A stretch of 64,000 nucleotides of DNA from an uncultured Hyphomicrobiaceae bacterium. Lineage in GTDB: Bacteria; Pseudomonadota; Alphaproteobacteria; Rhizobiales; Hyphomicrobiaceae. Positions 48,480 to 57,993 of this stretch are shown in pieces. Every line of letters starts with the position of its first letter. Position 1 is the first letter of the stretch. The DNA is taken from NCBI GenBank assembly GCA_905480435.1, contig CAJQQK010000039.1, forward strand, positions 1 to 64,000, written 5' to 3'. A program made the translations under genes and the position numbers. Below the pieces are notes generated by a model. It was not told the origin of the DNA, searched no databases, and saw nothing but the letters and a program-made list of their open reading frames with translations.

Positions 48480-49298
48480 TCACTCGCCTCGGAAAACCGG
48501 ATCCCGCTTCGCAGCAAATGCCGCGACACCTTCTTTGTAATCCGCACTCGCCATCGCTTCATCACCAACAGCGAGAATGGCAGCCTGGCGTTTATCCGTC
48601 TCAGCCCGCGCAACAGCCTCGATAACCAACTTGGCGCCTTTGATCGTCAGCGGCGCAGAGTTTGCCATGCTCGCCGCCAATGCGCGCGCACCGTTCATGG
48701 CATCATCATCTGTGCGATGCGTTGCAAGGCCCACGCGATGTGCCTCATCAACGTCATATCGGCGTCCGGCAAACAAAACTTCTTTCGCCACGGCCACACC
48801 GGCTGCCTCGACCAACACGCGCGTTTCATCGATGCCGTAGACATTTGACAACCGCGCCGCCGGAATCGCGAAATATGCGGTCGGGTCGGCCACACGAAAA
48901 TCGCACGACAGCGCGATACCAGCGCCGCCACCATAGCACGGCCCGGATACCGCTGCGATCGTCGCCTTCGGGCATGCCCCTATTGCATTCAGGCACGCAT
49001 CGTTGGCGGCCTCATATGCATGACCATCCGCCACCGTTTTGCGCACCGCTTCAAACTCAGAGATATCCGCGCCAGCGCAAAACCCACCGCCGGCCCCGGT
49101 CAAGATGATTGCGCGAACTTCACGTTCTTCGCCCAGTCGTTCAAAAATCCGGCCAAGCTCCTGCCACATCGCAAGTGACATCGCATTGCGTCGTTTCGGT
49201 CGGTTGAGCGTCACGACAGCAACGGTGGCATCGCTTCGATCAACAAGAATGTCTTCGGGTGACAACGGCGTCGGTTCAGCCAATGCGGCCTCCATCAT
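48480..49298 (-). CDS. Enoyl-CoA hydratase/isomerase family protein
   Basis: VAVVTLNRPKRRNAMSLAMWQELGRIFERL...ILTGAGGGFCAGADISEFEAVRKT...ATIAAVSGPCYGGGAGIALSCDFRVADPTAYF. Confidence 0.93.
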   Translation of the reverse strand: MMEAALAEPTPLSPEDILVDRSDATVAVVTLNRPKRRNAMSLAMWQELGRIFERLGEEREVRAIILTGAGGGFCAGADISEFEAVRKTVADGHAYEAANDACLNAIGACPKATIAAVSGPCYGGGAGIALSCDFRVADPTAYFAIPAARLSNVYGIDETRVLVEAAGVAVAKEVLFAGRRYDVDEAHRVGLATHRTDDDAMNGARALAASMANSAPLTIKGAKLVIEAVARAETDKRQAAILAVGDEAMASADYKEGVAAFAAKRDPVFRGE

Positions 49299-49328
49299 AA
49301 AGTGTAATTCGCGAAGGTTTAGCCCAAC

Positions 49329-50090
49329 TCACATGGTCCGACCAGCGGTCCAACCGCCATCAACCATCAATGTCGTGCCGGTAATGAAGCTCGCATCCTC
49401 TGAGGCGAGAAACAGAATGGCGCGTGCGATCTCGTTGGCTTCGCCCCAGCGGTTCATCGCATGGATCGACTTGATAGTTTGCGCCATATTTGCGTCCTGG
49501 AAATAACGTTCGGTGAGCGACGTCCTCGTCACCCCCGGGCCGACAGCATTGATCCGAATACCAGACTGTCCAAATTCCAACCCCAACTCTTTGGTCAGCC
49601 CCACAACCGCATGCTTTGATGCCACGTAAGCTGGGCGGTTCGGTGCTGCCGTCACACCAAGCGTTGATGCGAGATTGACGATCGCACCCTTTTTGTCTGC
49701 TGCGACTAGCCGCCGAAGAAATGCCTGCGCGCACAAAAACACGCCGGTGATGTTGACATTGATCACCCGGCTCCATTCCTCATACGACAGCTCGATCACG
49801 GGCGAGATTTCGCGAACGCCTGCACTATTAATCAACACATCCAACCGGCCAAACCGCTTCTCCACCGTCTCGAAGAATGTCGTCACCGCATCCGGATCGG
49901 TTGTATCAAGCGCAAACCCTGCCGCCTCGCCCCCGCGCTTTTTGATCTCTTCAGCCGTGCCCTCGGCCGTTGCCAAATCAATATCCGAGACCGCAACGAT
50001 GGCCCCCTCGGCTGCAAACTCTATCGCCGACTCGCGTCCAATCCCGCTGCCACCACCTGTGATCACAACCACCTGATCCTGGAACCGCAT
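49329..50090 (-). CDS. SDR family oxidoreductase
   Basis: VVVITGGGSGIGRESAIEFAAEGA, DVLINSAGVREISPVIELSYEEW, RPAYVASKHAVVGLTKELGLEFGQSGIRINAVGPGVTRT. Confidence 0.94.
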   Translation of the reverse strand: MRFQDQVVVITGGGSGIGRESAIEFAAEGAIVAVSDIDLATAEGTAEEIKKRGGEAAGFALDTTDPDAVTTFFETVEKRFGRLDVLINSAGVREISPVIELSYEEWSRVINVNITGVFLCAQAFLRRLVAADKKGAIVNLASTLGVTAAPNRPAYVASKHAVVGLTKELGLEFGQSGIRINAVGPGVTRTSLTERYFQDANMAQTIKSIHAMNRWGEANEIARAILFLASEDASFITGTTLMVDGGWTAGRTM

Positions 50091-50110
50091 CTGCCCAATT
50101 CTCCTCTATC

Positions 50111-50980
50111 TCAAACTGTTCGATAACGCTCGATGGTGTCGCGCCACGTTAGCGCGTCCTCTGGCGACTTAACTTTCGCTGGCATCCCCGCCATTGGCGT
50201 TACGGGAACCAGCACACGGGTCACGCCCATATCAGCTAACTGCGGAATTTCCTCAGGGTCATCCGGCATCGCCACGGTAAACTCTATGCTGTCGGGGTCA
50301 CGATCGTTTTCCTCGGCAGTCTTGCGCACCAGATCGAACAGCTCCTTTGGTGCACCGCGCGCTGGAAAATAGCCATTACCGAGCCGCCCGGCTCGACGCG
50401 CTGCAAACTTGGAATCACCACCGATCACAATCGGCACGCTGCCATTGACGGGCTGCGGCAGGCAGTACGCTTCACGGAACGATACGAATTCGCCTTCATA
50501 TGTTGGCGCGCGTGCAGACCAAAGCTCCCGCATCGCAGCCACATATTCATCCGTTCGCCGCCCGCGCGCATCAAACGGTACGCCGAGCGCATCAAACTCT
50601 TCCTTGAGCCAACCCACACCGATGCCAAGAATAATCCGTCCGCCACTCAGATGGTCGAGCGTCCCAACCTGCTTGGCCAGCACCACCGGATTGTGTTGCG
50701 GCAAGATGATGATGCCGCTCGCAAGCTTGATTTTCGAAGTCGCAGCCGCTGCATAAGCCATCCAGACGATCGGATCGGGCAGTGCGATTTCATTGTTGCC
50801 ACCGGCAATCTTGCCATCCTCTGAATAAGGATAGGCTGACTCGTAGCCGCCCGGCAGCACGGTGTGCTCAACCGTCCAAAGCGACTCAAAACCGGCCTCT
50901 TCGCCAGCCTGTGCCAACTCAATCGCGTCAGCCGGATTAGCATAGCGGCCCGTATTGCAGTACCTCAGTCCGAATTTCAT
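50111..50980 (-). CDS. LLM-class flavin/F420-dependent oxidoreductase
   Basis: MKFGLRYCNTGRYANPADAIELAQAGEEAGFESLWTVEHTVLPGGYESAYPYSEDGKI, LPQHNPVVLAKQVGTLDHLSGGRIILGIGVGWLKEEFDALGVPF. Confidence 0.9.
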   Translation of the reverse strand: MKFGLRYCNTGRYANPADAIELAQAGEEAGFESLWTVEHTVLPGGYESAYPYSEDGKIAGGNNEIALPDPIVWMAYAAAATSKIKLASGIIILPQHNPVVLAKQVGTLDHLSGGRIILGIGVGWLKEEFDALGVPFDARGRRTDEYVAAMRELWSARAPTYEGEFVSFREAYCLPQPVNGSVPIVIGGDSKFAARRAGRLGNGYFPARGAPKELFDLVRKTAEENDRDPDSIEFTVAMPDDPEEIPQLADMGVTRVLVPVTPMAGMPAKVKSPEDALTWRDTIERYRTV

Positions 50981-51148
50981 TCAACTGCCTCCAGACATCA
51001 GATCAACTGAGCGCCAACAAAGATTGCGGCCAGTCTGGCGTGAACTGGAACCGAATGCGAGCTACGATGTGATAATTATCTGCACAAGCGGACACAGTCT
51101 GCCAACCGACTATTGTCTGGCAAGCAGCACGCCCGAAGGACCCATCAA

Positions 51149-51568
51149 ATGAGCAACCCTGCTTTCAAGTTCGACCACGTCCACATCATCGCGCCCGATC
51201 CACATACGACCGCCAAGTGGTATGTGGATATGCTTGGCGCGATCATCAAAGCCGACACCATCGCGCGCGGCGCACCGCAGATCTTCGTAGAACTTGGTGG
51301 CACAAACATCCTGATCCGCGGCCAACGCCCTGGCGAAGCTCCCGTCACATCGCGTCCGATCGAACCGTTCAACGACTTCTCCAGTCACAACGAATGGGGC
51401 ACCGACCATTTCGGCTTCATGTACGACGGCGATCTCAAGACCTTCTGCGACGACCTCGCAACCAAAGGCGTGGAGTTCCCGGTGGCGCTCAAGCAAGGCG
51501 TCCACGGCAAGTGGCTGTGCTACATCTCAGCACCCGACAACGTCAGTATCGAGCTAATGCAGGTGTAG
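51149..51568 (+). CDS. VOC family (glyoxalase-like) protein
   Basis: FKFDHVHIIAPDPHTTAKWYVDMLGA...WGTDHFGFMYDGDLKTFCDDLATKGVEF...YISAPDNVSIELMQV. Confidence 0.88.
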   Translation: MSNPAFKFDHVHIIAPDPHTTAKWYVDMLGAIIKADTIARGAPQIFVELGGTNILIRGQRPGEAPVTSRPIEPFNDFSSHNEWGTDHFGFMYDGDLKTFCDDLATKGVEFPVALKQGVHGKWLCYISAPDNVSIELMQV

Positions 51569-51576
51569 CTGCCAGC

Positions 51577-52794
51577 TCACACCTTATGCGACTCCGGGGC
51601 CCACATCGCGAACGCAATCGCGGTGAGCGAGATCATCCCGGCGCTCACCATCAACGCGGTCGTCGTGCCCTGCAGATCGACCATCAACCCAATCAGAAAC
51701 GGGCCGAGCACATAGCCCGCATCACCCGTCATACGATAGGTACTGAGCGCCGCTGCATTCATGCCTTTCGGTGCTGAATCGCCCGCATAAGCAGCTGGCG
51801 CAGCACCGCCAACCGACGTCGCAATGCCCCAGAGCACAAACGCGGCGCCGAACCAGATCGCATCCGGCGCATACGAAAACATCACCATCGTCAAACCGGT
51901 CACAAGCGTCGCCGGAACAATGATCGCTTTGCGACCAAACTTGTCCGAAAGAGCCCCTGCCGGATAGGCCGCGATCAGTCCCGCAACGCTCCCCAACACC
52001 ATCGCAAAGCCAACTTCCCCGGGCGACATCCCGTAGTTCGCAACCGCAATCAGCGGAATGATTGAAAACAGTCCGCCCGTCCGCACAAACGCATTCATGA
52101 AGCCAATGAGGCAAACCAGCATGTAACCTGTCTGCGCCATCATCAATCGAAGTTGAGTGATAAACGGGGGCATCACGCCAGCATTGGCAGCTCGGTTCTG
52201 AGCAAACTCCCGCGTTTCAGGAACGGCAAACCAAGCGACCGCCATCGCGGCTAGACTGGCACATCCAGTTCCGATGAACGGTGCCGCCAGTCCATAGTAT
52301 TCCGCGAGCAATCCCCCCGGTAGCGGACCGATACCAACCGCAAAAATAAACGTACCCTGATAGATCGACAGTATACGACCGCGCCTTTCCGGTGTGCTGA
52401 TATCGGCGAGCACCACATGCCCCGTCGTCACGATCAGGCCCGCCCCGAACCCAGCAACGAACCGCGCCACGAGAAACTCAGGATAGGCGGTCGCATAGGC
52501 ACACCACAGATTACCGAGCCCAGAGATCAAGCCGCCAAGCGCAATCGTCGGGCGTCGCCCCATCCAATCGGCGAGCTTTCCAGCCGGCAGCGCCACGACA
52601 AACCGCGCCAAACCGTAAATACCAACCGCCATGCCTATCGCCGACGCCGGCACTCCAAACGCCTGCGCATAGAGCGGCAACGACGGCACCAGAGCGCCAA
52701 AACCAAGCTGATTGATCGCGATCAGCACGCACATCCAAAACAGCACACGCCATTCCAGCGGACGTTCTTTGCTTCCGACAGGCGACATCACCAC
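51577..52794 (-). CDS. MFS transporter
   Basis: About 12 hydrophobic segments; GKLADWMGRRPTIALGG and PAGALSDKFGRKAIIVPA MFS loop motifs. Confidence 0.93.
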   Translation of the reverse strand: MVMSPVGSKERPLEWRVLFWMCVLIAINQLGFGALVPSLPLYAQAFGVPASAIGMAVGIYGLARFVVALPAGKLADWMGRRPTIALGGLISGLGNLWCAYATAYPEFLVARFVAGFGAGLIVTTGHVVLADISTPERRGRILSIYQGTFIFAVGIGPLPGGLLAEYYGLAAPFIGTGCASLAAMAVAWFAVPETREFAQNRAANAGVMPPFITQLRLMMAQTGYMLVCLIGFMNAFVRTGGLFSIIPLIAVANYGMSPGEVGFAMVLGSVAGLIAAYPAGALSDKFGRKAIIVPATLVTGLTMVMFSYAPDAIWFGAAFVLWGIATSVGGAAPAAYAGDSAPKGMNAAALSTYRMTGDAGYVLGPFLIGLMVDLQGTTTALMVSAGMISLTAIAFAMWAPESHKV

Positions 52795-53037
52795 ACTGGA
52801 TATCCCGTGTTATTCCTCAAGGTGCCTCTTTCCTTAAACTTCGATGAGCCACTCGCTCATCATGGCCATTCATTCGCGTCCAACTCGGATCATGGACACG
52901 CAAACACACCACTATAGCTCTACCGCTCGATTGGTGCTGTGATGCTTTATCCACCCGACGATAATTGATCGCACATGACGCTCTTCACCATCAACAAGCC
53001 GCGTCGTACGATACCTGTTAGCAAAGGCGAGGAACTT

Positions 53038-54120
53038 ATGCCCATCCGCATCATCGGAATGATCGGCGTCACGCCGCCTGCATCAGACACACAACTGGTG
53101 GTCATAGAAGGCGCGTTGTCTCCAGACTACGTCATCGAATTCGCGCAGGCCCACGAAACCGCCGGCTTCGACATGGCGTTGGTTGGATATTCCTCGTCGT
53201 CAGCCGAAGGGTTCCTGGTCGCGCAACATGCTGCCGCCAATACCACCAGACTTGGTTACTTGATTGCCCATCGGCCGGGCTTCATTTCCCCGACACTGAT
53301 GGCACGCAAAGCCGCCACCTTCGACCAGATCACACGCGGTCGTCTCGCCTTGCATATCATCACCGGCAAATCCGACGCCGAACAACAAGGCGACGGCGAC
53401 TACAGCCCTAAAACCGAACGTTACGAACGGGCCGCTGAATACCTCGCCCTGATGCGCAAAACCTGGACAACAACCGAGCCTTTCGATTTCGACGGATCCT
53501 TCTATCGCGTCACCGGCGCAGCGTCGGATGTTCCTCCCTATCAGGAACCACATCCGCCATTGTTTTTCGGCGGCGCATCAGAAGGCGCGCTCACGATGGG
53601 CGCCGAACATTGCGACGTCTACGCGATCTACGGGGAACCGCTTGCGACCACAACAGAACGCATCACTGACTTCCGCGCCAAGGCGGCCAAGTTCGGCCGC
53701 ACACCGGGCTTCAATGGCTCATTCCGCCCCATCATCGCCGAAACCGAAGGCGCTGCCTGGGACAAAGCCAATCACATCCTCGCCGGCATGGCTGGTGCAA
53801 AAGGCTGGGCCCGGCAGGAAAATATCGGCGCCCCCGTCGATAACGCCGGCAAGCGCATCTACGACATGGCACTCAAGCAAGACGTCTACGACAGTTGTTT
53901 ATGGATGGGCGTTGCCAAAGCAACCGGCGCGCTTGGCAACACGTCATGTTTGGTTGGCACACCTGAGCAAGTCGCCAATGCGATTGTTGAATACTACAAG
54001 ATCGGCGTCTCAAGCATTCTGATCCGCGGCTTTGATCCATTTAACGACACGATCGAATTCGGCAACGAACTCATCCCCCGCATCCGCGCCGGCGTCGCAG
54101 CCATTGACGCGGCTGGTTGA
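53038..54120 (+). CDS. LLM-class flavin-dependent monooxygenase (alkanesulfonate monooxygenase/SsuD-like)
   Basis: HETAGFDMALVGYSSSSAEGFLVAQHAAANTTRLGYLIAHRPGFISPTLMARKAATFDQITRGRLALHIITGKSDAEQQGDGDY. ATG at 53038. Confidence 0.9.
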   Translation: MPIRIIGMIGVTPPASDTQLVVIEGALSPDYVIEFAQAHETAGFDMALVGYSSSSAEGFLVAQHAAANTTRLGYLIAHRPGFISPTLMARKAATFDQITRGRLALHIITGKSDAEQQGDGDYSPKTERYERAAEYLALMRKTWTTTEPFDFDGSFYRVTGAASDVPPYQEPHPPLFFGGASEGALTMGAEHCDVYAIYGEPLATTTERITDFRAKAAKFGRTPGFNGSFRPIIAETEGAAWDKANHILAGMAGAKGWARQENIGAPVDNAGKRIYDMALKQDVYDSCLWMGVAKATGALGNTSCLVGTPEQVANAIVEYYKIGVSSILIRGFDPFNDTIEFGNELIPRIRAGVAAIDAAG

Positions 54121-54148
54121 TTAGTTGCTGGTTCATGGCTTCGTGTCT

Positions 54149-54297
54149 GCCCCTCACCCTAACCCTCTCCCCGTAAAAAACGGGGAGAGGGAACATCGCT
54201 TCTAATTGGGGCGAGGGGCATGCCACGCTTCACAGCAAAGCTCCCTCTCCCCGCTCGTGCTCTTTGCACGAATGGGGAGAGGGCTGGCGTGAGGGGC
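54149..54297. repeat. Composite intergenic palindromic (REP/BIME-like) element
   Basis: CCCTCTCCCCGT-AAAAA-ACGGGGAGAGGG (54163-54191) and CCCTCTCCCC...GGGGAGAGGG (54243-54283), flanked by GCCCCTCAC and GTGAGGGGC arms. Confidence 0.85.
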
Positions 54298-54340
54298 AGC
54301 GCCAACTCAAAGCCTCAGCTGCAGCAAGCTTCTTCGGACC

Positions 54341-55246
54341 TCAACCCTTCTTCTCAACCTCCGCCAAAAACCCATCCATCAGACCCTCCGGCGCCTTGAT
54401 GACATGGCCTTTCGCTGGAAACCCGCCACTCTGCACGTCTGCGATATAATCCTTAAACCCGCCAACACGTTCCTTCTGGATCGCCTGCTGCATCGCATAG
54501 ATATCGCGGTATTGCTTGGAGTGACGCGGATACGGCGGTGCATTATTGCCAAGAATATCCTCGGCAAACAGGAACTGAATATCACCACCGCTGCCGCCAC
54601 CGATGGACGAAGTCATCAGCGATGTCCGTTTACTGATCTCAATCAGCAAGTCTTCCGGGATCACCTCCACCTCGACCGCATAAGCCCCGGCGTTCTCAAA
54701 TGTCTTGATCTGATCATAAACCCAAACCGCTTCATCAACCGTTTTGCCAACCGCGCGTAAGCCACCCGTCCACGTACTACGCCGCGGCACCAGACCGGCA
54801 TGCGCTTGCACTGGAATGCCCGCTTCGGCAGCTGCCTCAATCAAGCGCGGGCTCCATTGGCACATGATCGCATCTGCACCAATTGCCATCGCATCATAGC
54901 CAAGTCGGACCGCTTCATCGGCCGTTGCCGCAGCCAGCAATGGCACTGAAAACGCCATAAATGTATTTCGCGCCGCCTGACGAACCGCCGCTGCTGATTC
55001 CGGACTTTTCGGATCAAACCGAACCTTCATCGTGTCGATGCCGGCCTCTTCGGCAGCCGCTGCTTCATCAGGTGAAAACGGCAGCGTCTCGCACAACACG
55101 CGCTTGCCTTTCTGATCGCGCAATCCTTTGACCGTGTAATTGCGCGTGCCATAAGCGCCGCCCAATGTCATGATCCGCGTCAGCCCGCGTTTTGCAGCAT
55201 CTCTCGGTGGTATCCCACCATCTCCCGTTGCATGACTGGCCATCAT
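54341..55246 (-). CDS. PanB-like (ketopantoate hydroxymethyltransferase/PEP-mutase superfamily) protein, divergent
   Basis: GADAIMCQWSPRLIEAAAEAGIPVQAHAGLVPRRSTWTGGLRAVGKTVDEA, FENAGAYAVEVEVIPEDLLIEI, TSSIGGGSGGDIQFLFAEDILG. ATG 55246 behind AAGGAG. Confidence 0.72.
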   Translation of the reverse strand: MMASHATGDGGIPPRDAAKRGLTRIMTLGGAYGTRNYTVKGLRDQKGKRVLCETLPFSPDEAAAAEEAGIDTMKVRFDPKSPESAAAVRQAARNTFMAFSVPLLAAATADEAVRLGYDAMAIGADAIMCQWSPRLIEAAAEAGIPVQAHAGLVPRRSTWTGGLRAVGKTVDEAVWVYDQIKTFENAGAYAVEVEVIPEDLLIEISKRTSLMTSSIGGGSGGDIQFLFAEDILGNNAPPYPRHSKQYRDIYAMQQAIQKERVGGFKDYIADVQSGGFPAKGHVIKAPEGLMDGFLAEVEKKG

Positions 55247-55390
55247 ATTCTCCTTCGCAATTATCGGTCTCAATCGCCAGAGACCATAGGCGACACCGCA
55301 ACCGACGCCAACCAAGCTCGATCATGTTCGCAACACCATCACCATTCGGCTAACATGACGGTTCCCACCCACCGCCAGAAATACATTCCC

Positions 55391-56596
55391 ATGCCACAGC
55401 GCACTGCCCCCAAACTCATCTCCAACACGCTTGCGCGCCGCATCTTCATGCATCGGCAAAGCCTCTGCACGCCCCCGACCACAAAGCAGTCCAAAGATGA
55501 TCTCCGACAACTGATTGGCAAACTCGGCTTCGTCCAGCTCGACAGCATCGCAACCGTCGAACGCGCCCACCACATGACATTGTTCGCGCGCAACCAAACC
55601 TACCAAACTCAGCATCTGGCAGCCCTCCTCGAAGACGACAAGGCACTCTTTGAAAACTGGACACATGATGCATCTGTCATTCCGACAGAATTCTTCCCCT
55701 ACTGGATGCGCCGTTTCGAGCGCGACGCCGAAGGACTTCGGTCCCGCTGGCAGAAATGGCAACGCATCGGGTTCGAGGAAATCCTTGATGACACAATCGC
55801 GCACATCACAGAGCACGGCCCCGTCATGTCGCGCTCGTTCGGTGGCAACGAAAAAAAGAACAGCGCCGGCTGGTGGAACTGGAATCCATCAAAGACAGCA
55901 CTAGAATATCTTTGGCGTACTGGTCGTCTCGCTGCCACCAAACGCCAAGCCTTCCAGAAAGTCTACGACATCACCGAGCGCGTGATTCCAAGCGAACACC
56001 TCAAGCCAATCCGAACTGACAAAGCCTTGGTTGATTGGTGCTGCACAAACGCCCTGGAACGCCTCGGCTTCGCGGCGCCCGGCGAGCTTGCCGCTTTCTG
56101 GGGCATCATCACCGCAGCCGAAGCCCAAGCGTGGTGTGCTGACAAAGGCAAGTCCCTGCCCCGCGTCATCACAGATTCCGCCGATGGCTCCAAACCGAAA
56201 GAATGCCTTGCGGACCCCGCGATCCTCAGCCTCACTGAATCGGAACTAAAACCGCCACCCCGCCTGCGCGTTATCAGCCCCTTCGATCCCGTCGTGCGCG
56301 ATCGAAAACGCCTCAGACGCCTGTTCAATTTCGAATTTCGCATCGAAGTCTTCGTGCCGGAAGCGAAGCGTGAATACGGCTACTACGTTTTCCCTCTGCT
56401 GGAAGGCGACCGTTTCGTTGGCCGCATCGATATGAAGCGCAACACCAAGACCAAAACCCTCAACGTCACCGGTCTATGGTGGGAGCCTGGCATCAAGCCA
56501 AGCAAGCAACGGCTCGCCAAACTCGATGCCGAACTGATCCGCATCGCCCGCTTCGTTGAGTGCAACGATTTGCATATTCACTGCGCCACCCGCTAA
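55391..56596 (+). CDS. YcaQ/AlkZ-like winged-helix protein (possible interstrand-crosslink DNA glycosylase family)
   Basis: KLISNTLARRIFMHRQSL...LRQLIGKLGFVQLDSIATVERAHHMTLFARN...FENWTHDASVIPTEFFPYW...LLEGDRFVGRIDMKRN: HTH_42/DUF1006 architecture. Confidence 0.88.
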   Translation: MPQRTAPKLISNTLARRIFMHRQSLCTPPTTKQSKDDLRQLIGKLGFVQLDSIATVERAHHMTLFARNQTYQTQHLAALLEDDKALFENWTHDASVIPTEFFPYWMRRFERDAEGLRSRWQKWQRIGFEEILDDTIAHITEHGPVMSRSFGGNEKKNSAGWWNWNPSKTALEYLWRTGRLAATKRQAFQKVYDITERVIPSEHLKPIRTDKALVDWCCTNALERLGFAAPGELAAFWGIITAAEAQAWCADKGKSLPRVITDSADGSKPKECLADPAILSLTESELKPPPRLRVISPFDPVVRDRKRLRRLFNFEFRIEVFVPEAKREYGYYVFPLLEGDRFVGRIDMKRNTKTKTLNVTGLWWEPGIKPSKQRLAKLDAELIRIARFVECNDLHIHCATR

Positions 56597-56682
56597 ATCA
56601 GGTCAATCAATCGCCCATAATATTGTAAGCCAGCCTCAGGTTGCATAAGCTCGATCCAAATCAAAGCTTCGGAGAACCCAAC

Positions 56683-57639
56683 ATGACAGCAACCGCAGCC
56701 GCCACGCTTTCCGTGCAGCCTCTTGAAAATGCCCAATTCGGTGCCGAAATTCGCGGCCTTAACCCAGCCAACATTACTGCCGAGAACAAACAAACTATCT
56801 GGGACACCTACCGCGACCGGCACGGTCTCATCTGTTTTTCGTTCGACCGCCTGTTGGATGCCGACGAGTTGCATGCCCTCACCTCCGTATTCGGTGAAAA
56901 CGAATATGCACCCGGCATCATCAATGGCCTCGGCAAAGCCACCCCCAAAGGCGAGGAACATCTCACTGTCGACGAGCAGGTCACCAAACTGCGAGCGGGT
57001 GGTCGCGATCCCTATTTGGCCTATATCGGCAATCTCGACCCAAAGACGCTGGAGAAGCAAAACACACCAGGAAAATTCTTCGGCGAATGGGAGTGGCACA
57101 CTGACATGTCTTATGTGGAGGTGCCGCCAACATTCAGCTTGCTCCACGCCCGCGTCATCCCGGAAGATGGCGGCGATACCGGCTTCTGCAGCCAGGTCAT
57201 GGCTGCCAAAGCGCTGTCTCCTGCCATGCGCGCGCGCGCACAAAGCCTCAAAGTCAAACACGACTCGACCTACGGCAGCAGCGGCATCCCTCGGCCCGGC
57301 ATGACCGCACCGGCATCGCCGGTCGAAGCGATCGGCTATCCGCATCCCATACTGCGCAAAATCCCGAGCACCGGCGACGAAGCAATATTCCTTGGCCGCC
57401 GTACAAACGGCTACGTCATGGGGCTTCCCCTCGACGAAAGCGAGGCCCTCCTCGACGAACTCTGGGCACACTCAACTCAACCGCAATTCTGCTATCAGCA
57501 CAAATGGCAGGTCGGCCAAGTTGTCGTCTGGGATAACCGCATGATGCTCCACATGCGCGCGCCGTTCGATGAAACCAAGGCGCGTTTCATGTGGCGCACA
57601 CAAACCAAAGGCGAAGCCGTCGTCCCGGCAACCGCCTAA
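56683..57639 (+). CDS. TauD/TfdA family Fe(II)/2OG dioxygenase
   Basis: GEWEWHTDMSYVEVPPTFSLLHARVIPEDGGDTGFCSQ and VWDNRMMLHMRAPFDETKARFMWRTQTKGE. Confidence 0.92.
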   Translation: MTATAAATLSVQPLENAQFGAEIRGLNPANITAENKQTIWDTYRDRHGLICFSFDRLLDADELHALTSVFGENEYAPGIINGLGKATPKGEEHLTVDEQVTKLRAGGRDPYLAYIGNLDPKTLEKQNTPGKFFGEWEWHTDMSYVEVPPTFSLLHARVIPEDGGDTGFCSQVMAAKALSPAMRARAQSLKVKHDSTYGSSGIPRPGMTAPASPVEAIGYPHPILRKIPSTGDEAIFLGRRTNGYVMGLPLDESEALLDELWAHSTQPQFCYQHKWQVGQVVVWDNRMMLHMRAPFDETKARFMWRTQTKGEAVVPATA

Positions 57640-57651
57640 CTGAAAGCGCTC

Positions 57652-57975
57652 ATGTCCCTGGCTGCCAAGCACTCACGCACCATCAACGTCGATGATGAAG
57701 CCTACCGTTGGGCCGTATCCCCCGACAGCGGCTACGACGTGCTTGTCGTGCAAGCAGCCGATGGCACCGGCGCCAAACTCCTCACAACCGTCGACTATTC
57801 CGGCACCACTTATGCCTCGGCAGATGAGAACGGATCACTGGCCATCACGCCCGCCTTGGTTGTATCGATCATCCGGCAGGCCAGAGAAAACGGCTGGCAA
57901 CCGAACGAAACTGGCAATGACTTTACCTGCCGTCTCATGCCAGATGAACGGATCGAAATGCGTACGCGTAGCTAA
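57652..57975 (+). CDS. Small hypothetical protein (107 aa)
   Basis: Fills the gap between two co-directional genes (12 nt after 2OG oxygenase, 18 nt before LLM). No motif recognised. Confidence 0.6.
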   Translation: MSLAAKHSRTINVDDEAYRWAVSPDSGYDVLVVQAADGTGAKLLTTVDYSGTTYASADENGSLAITPALVVSIIRQARENGWQPNETGNDFTCRLMPDERIEMRTRS

Positions 57976-57993
57976 TCCACATAAGGACGCACC

